The notes under the pieces: generated by a model
What the model saw: the letters and a program-made list of their open reading frames with translations, nothing else
Databases searched by the model: none
What the model was told of the DNA's origin: nothing
Position numbers and translations under genes: made by a program
Origin: Entonaema liquescens
Taxonomy: Eukaryota; Ascomycota; Sordariomycetes; Xylariales; Xylariaceae
Reading direction: 5' to 3'
Length of the DNA: 64,000 bases
Assembly: GCA_902805475.1 (NCBI GenBank)
Contig: CADCSX010000001.1
Coordinates: forward strand, 1,054,001-1,118,000
Shown: in pieces, positions 35,980-46,643 of the stretch
How the letters are laid out: every line of letters begins with the position of its first letter
Numbering within the stretch: the first letter of the stretch is position 1

Positions 35980-37355
35980 ATGGCAACACGCCATTCTATC
36001 GTGCAACTTGCGCGCAGAGCAGCTGGTACTGCGACTGCCAACTCTACGCCATTATGCCTCCAGCCATTGAAGAACAGTGTACTACAAACAAGATCGTTCG
36101 CAACGCCAGTACCACCTGTCACACAGAATGCGGCGGGATCGAAGGGCCCAACAGCTATGGTTTTTCTAAACATGGGTGGCCCATCAACGGTGGACGAAGT
36201 TGGTGACTTTTTGAGTCGCTTGTTTGTACGTTTATTCCCGATAGGTACCATGTGTCTCAGTGTGATTCTAACGTATAAGTAGGCAGACGCCGATCTGATA
36301 CCATTAGGCCGGCTACAAAACTACATAGGCCCCCTCATTTCGAACCGAAGAACTCCGAAGATCCAGAAGCAATACGCAGAGATTGGAGGTGGCTCCCCAA
36401 TTCGAAAATGGTCGGAATATCAAAACGAAGAGATGTGCAAGATTCTCGACCGAATATCGCCTCAGACAGCACCTCATAAGCCCTACGTCGCATTTCGCTA
36501 CGCGGACCCCCTGACGGAAGAAATGTATAATAAATTGCTAGCGGATGGCTTCGGGAATGGCAAGGGTGGTAGGGCTGTAGCATTTACACAGTATCCTCAA
36601 TACTCTTGTTCTACAACAGGGAGTAGTCTCAATGAACTATGGAAGTGGCGGCAACGGTTAGAAGGAAAAGCTGGATCGGGTACGATCCAATGGAGCGTTA
36701 TTGACAGGTGGCCGGTACATCCGGGATTAGTAGAGGCATTTGCCAGTAATATTGAAAAGACGCTGGCGGAATATCCGGAAGATCGACGGAGCAAAGTTGT
36801 TCTGTTATTCTCGGCTCACAGTTTACCGATGACGGTGGTCAATCGAGGTATGGATGATACAGCCGAACTCAGACCAACTTAACTGACATCTTTACAGGCG
36901 ACCCGTACCCCGCTGAAGTGGCCGCAACGGTATACGCCGTTATGCAGCGACTCAAGTTCTCTAACCCTTACAGACTATGTTGGCAGTCACAAGTCGGTCC
37001 TCAACCGTGGCTGGGTCCTCAAACTCAGAGCTCAGTTGAAGAATACATCGCGAAGGGACAGAAAGACCTTGTTCTTATCCCCATTGCGTTTACTTCCGAC
37101 CATATCGAAACGCTGTTTGAGCTCGACAAGGAGGTAATAGGGGAGTCCGGCCACGCGGACACAGTCAAGCGAGTAGAAAGTCTGAACGGAAATCCCATCT
37201 TCATCGATGCTCTAGCAAATCTTGCAAAGAGTCACTTGGATAGTGGCGTTTCATGCTCATACCAGATGGGACTAAGGTGTCCTGGGTGCAAGAGTGAACG
37301 ATGTGCCGAGTCGAAGAAATTCTTTGCCTCACCGGAAAATGCATTTGCAGTGTAG
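35980..37355 (+). CDS. hem15: Ferrochelatase, mitochondrial
   Basis: Inserts Fe2+ into protoporphyrin IX, the last step of haem synthesis, at the matrix face of the inner mitochondrial membrane. Exon 1 is 35980-36225, the intron 36226-36282 (57 nt), exon 2 36283-36847, the intron 36848-36897 (50 nt), and exon 3 36898-37355, giving 422 residues. The N-terminus is basic and hydroxylated without acidic residues, ending near RSFATP, as expected of a matrix presequence. The core shows VFLNMGGPST, QYPQYSCSTTGSS, the active-site His in LFSAHSLP (His261), VGPQPWLGPQT and PIAFTSDHIETL. The C-terminal CPGCKSERC, with Cys191 of SCS, matches the four ligands of the [2Fe-2S] cluster found in animal and fission-yeast enzymes. 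Intact. Confidence 0.97.
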
Positions 37356-39120
37356 GATACGCAATTGTTTTCGCGAAAAGCATCTTATTTAAACGTGGAA
37401 TACGTCTGTAACTCATTTTTGGAGCATTGGAAAGTATATAGGTTAAAATATTTGATTTTGGCCGGGGACTTATTGAAGCGTTATATAAAGAGAACACCTC
37501 ACTCCACGGTTTTATTGGGCGGAAAATCGACTATACAAATTACGTTAAATCAGTTTTCACTAAACAGACCCAACGCCTTCCAATTAGGTACCTATATACG
37601 AATAGGTAAAAAATGTTCATGACTCAAACTCTATAGTATATCTTATTGTCTTGAGAGGGTCTATTAAGACCGCCTATCACTAAGCAATTCCACTTTGTCA
37701 ACTTACCTAAGTTGGGTATATCGTCGAAACATGCCGGAGGTCGGGCCCCCGTTGGACCCCGAATTCCTGCACCCCACGAGCACTTGCGTCATCGATTTGC
37801 TGGCGATATTTTCGATAAGTCGAACCTATCTCAGCTCTCTGGTGAGCTTTTATTTTGCATTGAGTTTGATTAGATTGTAGTAAGCAATGACTTTTCATCT
37901 TGTATGATTTTGCTGCTCCCTTTTGTATGCAAATATAGTTTTATATAAGGTATAATTATATGGAAGTTTCCTTACGGTTGTAAGAATTATGTCTATACAG
38001 TATGTTCTTGACTGAATGGTCAAGGATCAAGATCCGTGATAAAAAAAGATAAGATTACCAAGCATACATACGTACATATTCAGGGGACGACATCATTGCC
38101 CTGATTAGATCTTGAAATTGCTAGGATTATGGATATCCTACCTATCGCATTGCGCCACGGCCTCCACCTTCGATAGCAGTAACTTGTACCCGATACATGC
38201 CTGTACGTTTGGTAGACTAGCGGATATCGTGCGGACATCAGCTTTCCTCGTGGAAGTAAGATAAATCCAATCCTTTTGCGCCAACCAAGGACGCGAAGTC
38301 CAACACGCGACTAGCGTATAATGACTCTTAATGAAATAAAATGATGCCAAAGTACTTTCTAATGGGAGAGTTTGAAGAAGAATATATGTTTATTCGGTCC
38401 GCCAGTGATTTATCAAGATAATGTTATTCTTAAGAGCATAAAAGTTACTATTTGTAAATCCTGATTTTTGGTACAACATACAACTACGACTAGGTTAGCG
38501 TTTTATAAAAAATACCACGTTAATGGACATGGAATGAACGGATCCACCGGTCCATCGGTCCACCCAATCCCAAAGATTAGGTACGAGAATTGAAACGATA
38601 GATAGTCCAATATAACCCACACGTAACTTTCGCATCACTTTGTCTAACCTTTAGCGCTGGTATTCTTCGGTCGTTAGATTGTCGAGACACCCGAGATCAG
38701 GCAAGGCCAAGCTTTAATTGGAATCCTCACGTACACATCATCAAACGTAGGCCAACCAATTGCATCTTGAACACTTATAATCTAGCTTCCGGCATGGAGT
38801 TTATCTCCCTCTTCTCTCCCTCTCTCTTTCTAAACCGTTCGGGTCGATGACAGACCTTGGTCAGATTCCAAATAGCAAACATCATTAAAGCAGAGGCGTC
38901 GCTTTCCAATTGAGCCTACATATTACCAGGTACCCTGACATTGTGATCAGTGTAACGGCGCACTGGCAAAGCATTCCGGAGTCCGTTGGTCGGTAGCAGG
39001 TCACACACTGCGGAACCGTTAAATACTCCGGCATATCCTATTCATTGTGTCATACTCGACTATATTAGATAGATCCTCGCGCCGGTTGATCCGTAGTCGC
39101 GCGAAAAGGCCTCATTTAAA
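37356..39120. other. Intergenic region, no gene recognised
   Basis: About 1.8 kb between ferrochelatase and the first MFS gene. A pyrimidine tract (CTCCCTCTTCTCTCCC-type) at about 38808-38832 lies roughly 300 bp upstream of the MFS ATG and may be promoter sequence. A C-rich stretch near 37740-37785 is not explained. No protein-like frame was found. Confidence 0.5.
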
Positions 39121-41037
39121 ATGACGAGCAATGCGCAACCCGTTAAGAAGGATAGTAGGCCGATCCTGCTTATAGATCAAGATGACCAATGGGAGGGAGC
39201 AACAGAGACAAGTCCGCTGGTCGGCACAAGCGCAAGCGCAAGTGGAAGTGGGAGTGGGAGTGGGAGTGGAAGTGATAGTGCAACGGGAGATAATGGGAAC
39301 GGGAAAAGTCAGGAAAGCTGGATAGGTCACGAAGATTTCGCAGATTTCCCATGGTGGCGGAAACCATCGGTCCGTTGTATAAGGAAAAGATGTAAAGAAA
39401 CACGGGTAGCTAACATCAGATTAGGTCTACTGGCTTCTGGCACCCTATCTCCTATTCACGCTTGCTTTTGGCGGTATCATTGTGCCGAAGCTGAACTTGT
39501 AAGCTATACAATTCTGGTGCGCTTCTATTAACAACACCCACTTACCTGAACGTTACTCGCATATCAGAATTGTCCATTTAATATGTTGTACTCATTTCAC
39601 CGACCGCCAGCAGCTTGAACCGAATCCCATAAATCCTTTAGGACCCTTAGGTGCCGACAATGACTTATGCACCAGCGCTCCTGTTCAAAAACAGGTTGCT
39701 ATGTTCACACTCGTGATGAGCGCCCTTACTGGTGCTTTAAGTGCTATCACTGCGCCCAAGGTAGGATCATTATCTGATCGATATGGCCGAAAGCGCCTGA
39801 TGGTGATGGCATCGTGTGGTGGTTTGATCAATGAGTGTATTACTATCTTGGCTGCAAAGTTCCCAGATGTCGTTGGCTACCATTGGCTACTCCTCGGCGC
39901 ATTCTTTGATGGTATTACAGGTTCCTTCACGTCGGGCAGCATATTAACCCACTCCTATACTAGCGATTGCGCTCCTCCATCCAAACGTGGAGTCCATATC
40001 GGCTACTTGCATGCTTGTCTATTCGCTGGGTTGGCATTTGGGCCTCTTTTTGCTGGCTATTTTGTCAAATGGACGGGCTCGCTAATATCGATATTTTACG
40101 TCGTTCTGGGTTGTCATACAGCAGTCATCCTATTTTTCTGGTTTGTTCTTCCGGAGTCAATATCAAGAAAACGTCAACTAGCCGCACGTGAGAAACATCG
40201 CGCCGAGAACGAAGCTACGACTGTTCAGCTCCGATCAAGTCTCCCAGATTCTGTCCAGGTCTTCATTGGGCCGCGGGCTGCTTCTTTTGTGGATGATCAC
40301 ATGGGAACTTGGCTTCCCGCACTTCTGAGCGCCAACCCATTTGCCCCCTTAAAGATCCTCGCCCCCAGTGGGCGGGATAATGGTCCCCTACGACGGAATA
40401 TGATCATCCTTGCTCTTATCGATACGATGCTCCTATCTGCCGCAATGGGCGCTGGCACTGTTATTGTACTCTACTCCGAGTACATGTTCCACTGGGACAC
40501 ACCGGAAGCCTCGCAATTCGTATCGGTGGTTAGCTTGGCACGCGTCGCAATTCTCCTACTTTTACTCCCAGCTATCAACTATGTATTCCGCGTCTTACCG
40601 CTACGCCGTCAAAGGCGTGAAAATGGTGACGTAAATGTGGTCGAGACCAACTCTGGGGCCGATAACTTGGATGTATGGCTCCTGCGTTTTGCTCTCCTTA
40701 GTGATGCTGTAGGTACATTTGGGTACATATTCGTGCGCTCCGAAGAATTCTTCATTCTATGCGGTATGGCTACTGCATTTGGCGGGCTAGCGAGTGCCAC
40801 GATTCAAAGTGCAATCACGAAACATGTCCCCGCTCACCGCACGGGCTCACTGCTGGGAGCCATAGGATTGCTGCATGCGCTTGGGAGGGTTGTTGCTCCC
40901 GCGCTTTTAATGGTGTTTATGCTGGGACAGTTGAGACTTTCCCGCAGGCTTTCTTCGTCCTATTAGCTTCGCTGTTTGGACTGGCGATACTCGGAAGTTT
41001 CTTTGTGAGACCTCATCGTATGCTTAAACCAACCTAG
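39121..41037 (+). CDS. MFS transporter (tetracycline-resistance/YCR023C-like), C-terminal frameshift
   Basis: Predicted membrane transporter; substrate unknown. Exon 1 is 39121-39369, the intron 39370-39424 (55 nt, GTCCGT...TTAG), exon 2 39425-39498, the intron 39499-39567 (69 nt), and exon 3 from 39568. The cytosolic N-terminus carries a Ser-Gly repeat. Membrane segments begin in VYWLLAPYLLFTLAFGGIIV. The MFS signature loop GSLSDRYGRKRLM follows, then LLLGAFFDGITGSFTS and TSDCAPP, as in the fungal group close to yeast YCR023C. After PALL at about 40906 the frame closes 20 codons later, while the family ending (NGVYAGTVETFPQAFFVLLA...FFVRP) continues in the next frame to 41037. One base missing at the T4 run 40905-40908 explains it. 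Corrected length is about 597 residues. Confidence 0.87.
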
Positions 41038-41428
41038 ATCACTTTAATAAGGATAGAAGCTAACTTCCTGAAATAGTACATGTGAGAGATGATGGTTATA
41101 CCGCCATCCCAGTCCGAATCCCTGGTGATGCTGAGGACCCAGATGTTATGTCTGATGAAGAGATACTTAGCGAGGCCTTGCCACGAGTCTAGATGATATG
41201 ATATGTCGATATAATATCGCACCCAGCAACCTCATATATACACGTAAGGTACAAAACGAATGATGTAAGTCAAAATTCTTTGACTCGTTAATTATATAAT
41301 TACCGCAATTGTTCATACGACAAACTCGACAATACTTATTGCACCTATGTATATCTCCTTGGTTTTTTGCACTAGCTGCAACCCATGTACGGTTCAATAT
41401 TGTTTCACTTCCGGTTATTTTAGATATC

Positions 41429-41459
<31 letters not shown>

Positions 41460-41741
41460 AGGTAGCTCCTTTTTGGATATCCGGGCTTATTCAACCCTTC
41501 AGAAGTTATTAGATGGGTCGGAGGGTTTAGTCTATAGACAAAATTTAACGCACATGTGGTGTTTGTGATTTATTTTCTTGAACATGGTCAGTCTCCTGAA
41601 TAATTCTTAGCCCATACCTAGCGCTATTTTATATCAGTCTACTCGAAGCACCAACTTCTCTATGCGCCTCCAAATTCGTTATTCGTCTACGGTTTTTCTT
41701 TAATTCTAACCCCAGCCAATCCTGGGATCTAAACCAGATTC
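41038..41741. other. Convergent intergenic region with a long T tract
   Basis: Between the 3' ends of two convergent MFS genes. It holds a 24-nt T run at 41436-41459. No gene is seen. Confidence 0.6.
41436..41459. repeat. Poly(T)24 tract
   Basis: Uninterrupted run of 24 T. As poly(A) on the minus strand it could be the tail of an old retroposed sequence, but no body is recognisable beside it; slippage is the simpler origin. Confidence 0.9.
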
Positions 41742-43278
41742 TTAATACACTTCTTTCACTCTCCAACTAACGGCTAAGACGCGGACTCCAAGGAAACAGC
41801 TTGTTGCAATGGCATACGATAGCGCTGCGAAGAGGATTAGCGCCAGCCAGCCCTGGCGCTCGCCATTGCCAATCTCTAATAGTGCACCGGCAATGGGAAC
41901 GGCGGTCAGGGTTCCAAAACTGCCGATCATAACCGCCGTGGAATAGACACGGCCGTAATCGCGGGCGTCGCAAAGCTGACCGATGCAGACGGGATACAAT
42001 CCCAAGTTGCTTCCGGAAGCAAACCCAAATGTGACGGCAAAAACGATGAGCATTGCGCGCGAGTCACCTGCAGGTAGCCAGAAAGCGAGGACAGTAAGGA
42101 CACATAATGCGTTCGTTATAGTAATAACGTTAAAGCGGCCGAAGCGGTCCGCTAGGAACCCGGGGAGGAATCGACCGAAGAACGATCCGGCATTTAGGAT
42201 GGCCAAGAGAGTGTACGCGGCATTAGCATCTTGGCCATGAGCTGCGGCGTATGAAACGATATACGTTAATGGAGTGAAGATTCCCCACTCCATGAACCAT
42301 ACACCGATGCAACAGAGGGTAAACTTGAGGTTCTTGAAGAGGGTCCAATCAGGTAAGATGCGTATTGGGTGGGTGCTCGGGGGTAGGCGGGAGCGCATGA
42401 GGAGGTTGGAGATGACCGATAGGAACAGCAGCATGAAACCGATGATTCTCGTACTCCATGCAAAGCCAAGTTTTGGAATGACGGCCTGGAGGTATAAGGG
42501 AAACACGATGCCACCGACGGATCCTGCTGTTGCAGCAACACCGACAGCCAAGCCGCGACGCCTTTTGAAGAAGTGGGCTATCACTCCGTACGCAGGCACA
42601 TTAAGAAGCGCGCCCCCTATACCTCCAAGAACCGCGTATGTGAGGAGGATCTGGTAGTATTCTATTCACAATGATTCAGCATATACCTTACTGGTAGATA
42701 TAAGATAAGTATAAGGGATATTGGACAAGTTACTCACCTTCGCATAACCCTAAGATAAGCTGGCTGGCGACAACTAACAGGCTGCCGACAGCAACAAGCA
42801 CTCTGGGACCATATCTATCAAAAATTGGGCCGACCTGGACGCCCAAGAAAAAAACGAGAAACAGATATATGCTGAAGATCCAGCCGATGGTGGAGGAGCT
42901 GTACCCAGCGAGTTGGTGTGTCGAGAAATACGATTCAAACACGGCAACCGAATTGATGAGGCCAAACAGACAAATCATGCAGCAGAAGGAACCGAGGACG
43001 ACAAGCCAGGCAGCTAGGCCACCTTCGGGGAAGTCTTCCTCGTCATCACTGTCGCCCCTGTCTGACGACGAGGACGAGGGCAAAGGCGCATTTGCATCTT
43101 CAATAGAGCGGGAACGCCCCCTTTGGCTCTTCTTGTCCTCGCCGGAATTAGATACGGGATTAGAATTGCGAAGTTGCTTCTTTTCGTCAAGGTACTCCGA
43201 CGGAGACGATACGATCCCCGTCGGGACAGTTTGATTTATGAGGCAGCTGTCATCTGCATTCTTGGGCGTGAGGGTCAT
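41742..43278 (-). CDS. MFS transporter, monocarboxylate-permease-like
   Basis: Predicted 12-helix plasma membrane or vacuolar transporter of the fungal MCT/SLC16-like group; substrate unknown. Exon 1 is 43278-42738, the intron 42737-42662 (76 nt, GTGAGT...AATAG), and exon 2 42661-41742, giving 486 residues. The first 90 residues are polar and Ser/Asp-rich (SSSSSDRGDSDDEEDFPEG). The family pattern PEGGLAAWLVVLGSF opens helix 1, with FDRYGPR in the loop after helix 2, NVPAYGVIAHFFKRRRGLA near helix 4 and DRFGRFN in the second half. The C-terminus is short. It is intact, in contrast to its convergent neighbour, which belongs to a different MFS group, so the pair is not a duplication. Confidence 0.9.
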
Positions 43279-45258
43279 GGGACGACCGCCTCGTCTTTAA
43301 TTTACAAGAATTTGGTTTTCTCAGTACGAATGTCGAATTTGAGTCAACATGGAAGAGAGATGCTAAGAAAACATAGTATATAATTAAATTGCCTTTCTGG
43401 GGCCGTCCTTTCGTCGTCGAAAGAAGGTTAAAATTGGGAACTTTAGGATAGGAAGGGAAGCCACCCCGTCTATAAGTGAACTTCAATTATACGGCCGCGG
43501 GAAGGAAAAAAAAAAAAAAAGCTGGGGAAAAGATAACGAAGAATTGCGCTATAATTTAGTAACTTCACTAATAAATAATACCGTATGTCATGCCTAGCCC
43601 ACCCCGAGTGATACTGTTACATAAAAGTTTCCTTGCTTGTTGGTAAATGTCATACCACCACCACTCCGCCGTCTCCTTTTTGAAAATCTCACCGGTCTTC
43701 CCGCTCTTTTCCCGCTCTTGCATTTGGGTGTAGAAACTCCAATACTTCACCTTGCGGCTCGCGGGGGACCCACCGGTGGCTACTACGTTTCGATATTACA
43801 GCTCTCTTATTTGCTGGTTGTGGATGAGGTGACTGCTTCGGATGCGGTGTCTACACTAAAGGTGGTCTATTCTATGTCCTAGCAAGGTGGCCAAGAAGCT
43901 TCACGAACCTCCCCCCACAAAATCGGACAAGGAATTGGCCAATTGGAGCCTTCAATCTCGACAAATTGGTGCCTTAGCTGACTCGGTCATCTTAACTTAT
44001 GGGAATGAAAATGCGACGTAAGTAGGCTATCCTCTTGCGTTTTAACAGTTACCATAGAAAATCTTTCACTCTTGAGGGTTTAAATTTTTGAAATATGATG
44101 TGTGCACCTAATATATGACAAGTACTTACTTAGAGACAAAAGATCCTTGGCCGGAACTTGCAAGGAAATGCTATGTAGGTAGGTATGTTGGCATCGGTCT
44201 CCACCGCGCTGAGCAACAGACCGACATCGACATACGGTAGTCCTGCGGCGAACTGGTTTTCCAATACGACCTCGCCAATTATAACGGTTGGGATTACTTA
44301 CATGTATATGCACACGTATAGAAACAGAAAGTATAGGCGATAGGCGATAGGCCTTTAGTTTAAAGAGACAATATAATTAAAACTATTTTACGTCCGTGTT
44401 TGAGTTGACTGGGTTATGTGTGTTGCTTTTGCTTGGGTTTTCTAAGGATTCAGGTAGTTGAAAAGAGGTTGTTTAGTAAGCGGTAGTCAGGTAGTTAGAC
44501 AATGATGCACATTGTATTAATATGAGAAACGTTTGTTATGACAAACGGTCATGTTATAGATGAACAATTGAGATAGTGATAGCTATAATGTTATAACAAC
44601 ATAGAATATAAAAAAGATAGGATACCTATACGTATGTTAATCGATAGGTATGAGTTAAATTAAGCTCTGGCGTTGTTGTTGGGGTTGGTGGTCATGTTGT
44701 TTTATCGGCTTTAAAACGCGTATAAGATGGGGAGAAGGGGGCATATAGAGAGAATCAGGTTATTGGTATATAAAGGGTTATAGTCCGGACTTATAAAAAA
44801 AAGTTAAGCTAGCAGACTACTAAAAAGAATGGTTAAAAGAAAAGATGACATAACTATGCGACTTTAACTTCGAGCATATAAATTAACGACGTCATAAGGT
44901 CGCAGAACGATGTTTACTAAACATGCTTCACTATTGAAATACGACATAAAATATATATTGGACTACTGAAGCACTTGCATGTAAAGAATCATTTCTATAG
45001 TAGTGCAAACGGGATGTCATGCATTTATCCAAACTATATAACTCAATTGAAGGATGGTTACGTTTAGCCTCATTCGATTCTGGTGTGTTTGCCAATCGTG
45101 ATTACCATTCGCTAAGTCAGCAGCTTTCCGCCTCATCGTAGTAAGACTTGAGAGACGGGATTGGAAACACCAAGTTTCCTTGTTTGACAGTGGGCAGGTT
45201 ACACGGTTTCATATAACATGGCTGCTAAACAATAGCACAACACCCCTCAGCTCAGGCC
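43279..45258. other. Long divergent intergenic region, no gene recognised
   Basis: About 2 kb between divergent genes. It includes a short A run at 43507-43520 and moderately A+T-rich DNA from 44400 to 45060. The open frames on both strands are short and not protein-like. Confidence 0.5.
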
Positions 45259-46212
45259 ATGCAACGGAATCGCATATCGTTAGTTAACCTCATCTTCAGA
45301 AACTTCGCTCACAGACGAAATATGAGTTCTAAACCGACGGGGCCGATTCACTTTGGCCCGTTTGAGGTCACGCCTCAGGTAAGTCGAGTTATGATGTGTA
45401 GTTGTATCTCGTATTATGATTTTGTCCCAAACAGACCATCTATCTGGTCATAGTAGGAAAGATGAGATGGAATATTGATAAAAAGACGAATATCACCTAG
45501 TTAGTTAGTTAGTTAATACCCATAAACTAACACCACCCAGGTCTTCCTCACAACCCCTCACTCCTTCGCCCTCGTCAACCTCAAGCCCCTGCTCCCAGGG
45601 CACGTGCTGATCTGCCCGCGCCAGCCGCACAAGCGACTCACGGAGCTCACGGCGCCCGAGCTGACGGACCTGTTCCAGGCCGTCCAGCGCGTCCAGCGGA
45701 TGCTCGCGCGGCACTACTTCTCGGAGGGCGAGCAGACTGGCACCCCGAGGCCGGCTCCTTCAACATCGCCATCCAGGACGGCGTCGAGGCCGGCCAGACT
45801 GTCTCCCACCTCCACGTGCACGTCATCCCGCGCATCCGCGGCTCCACCGCCAAAGAAGTCCCCGGGCCCGGGGACCAGATCTACGAGTCGATGGCGGCGG
45901 AGGAGGGGAACGTCGGCGGGGCGTTGTAAGTTTTTTTTTCTTCTTTATTTCTTTTTTCCCCCCCCTACCCTCTTTTGCGTAAGTTGTAGCATACCTATGC
46001 TGTGCTGTGCTAATCATGGACGAAGATGGGATCGGGAATTGAAAAAGCTCCAGCAACAATTCGGCAGCCGGCCCGAGCCGGGCGGGAGTTTCCCCAGTAT
46101 CGAGGACTCGGAACGACACCCGCGGACGGCGGAGGAGATGGAGGCTGAGGCGAAGGTGTTCCGGAGGGTGTTGGAGCAGATGGGAGAGGGGGGAGGAGAG
46201 CCTACGCGATGA
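45259..46212 (+). CDS. Fhit-type HIT hydrolase (diadenosine polyphosphate hydrolase), frameshift in exon 2
   Basis: HIT-superfamily enzyme expected to cleave Ap3A/Ap4A, like yeast Hnt2. Exon 1 is 45259-45378, the intron 45379-45540 (162 nt, GTAAGT...CTAAC...CCCAG), exon 2 45541-45925, the intron 45926-46025 (100 nt), and exon 3 46026-46212. Family sequence includes IHFGPFEVTPQVFLTTPHSF, PGHVLICPRQP and the histidine triad SHLHVHVIPR. Exon 2 begins in one frame (to HYFSEGE) and ends in another (EAGSFNIAIQDG onward). One base missing at the C4 run 45743-45746 explains the change, and the exon phases require it. Corrected length is about 230 residues. The first 21 residues (MQRNRISLVNLIFRNFAHRRN) resemble a mitochondrial presequence; a second ATG at 45322 would give the short cytosolic form. 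Confidence 0.88.
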
Positions 46213-46643
46213 TTTTGCTGATGAACGGTTCTATGGCCCGAGGATGGGTGCGCTTTGCTTTACTGTCATTCACGAGTTACGTCTTAGGTACAATTTCTAT
46301 ATCATGTAAACAATTCCAGATAGATAGAATAACTATAAGAGTAATTGAGCTTTGCTTTATTGGTCATTTCCCGCCATTTATGGGCACCCCGTGTAATCCA
46401 ATCGATGAATACACTCTCGATTGCTCCGCATCGATATAAAACTCCGAGAAATGAGATATAATCCCAAACGATATAAAGCAGGAATGGAGTTCGAAGGGTA
46501 ATTGTTCATAACAAGCGCGAGTTTTCATTTGATAGTAAAGATATCATTATAACCTGAACGCCATACACATGCCACCTTAGCCAATGCCATACCCTGAGAC
46601 CCCAAGTCATTTACACGTCAACTACTATTATTTACCTAACCTA
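46213..46643. other. Convergent intergenic region
   Basis: 3' flanks of the Fhit-type gene (+) and ctf18 (-). Nothing further is seen. Confidence 0.5.

Noticed and set aside
39121..43278. The two adjacent MFS genes as a tandem duplication
   Set aside because: They belong to different MFS groups, differ in intron positions and signature loops, and are convergent.
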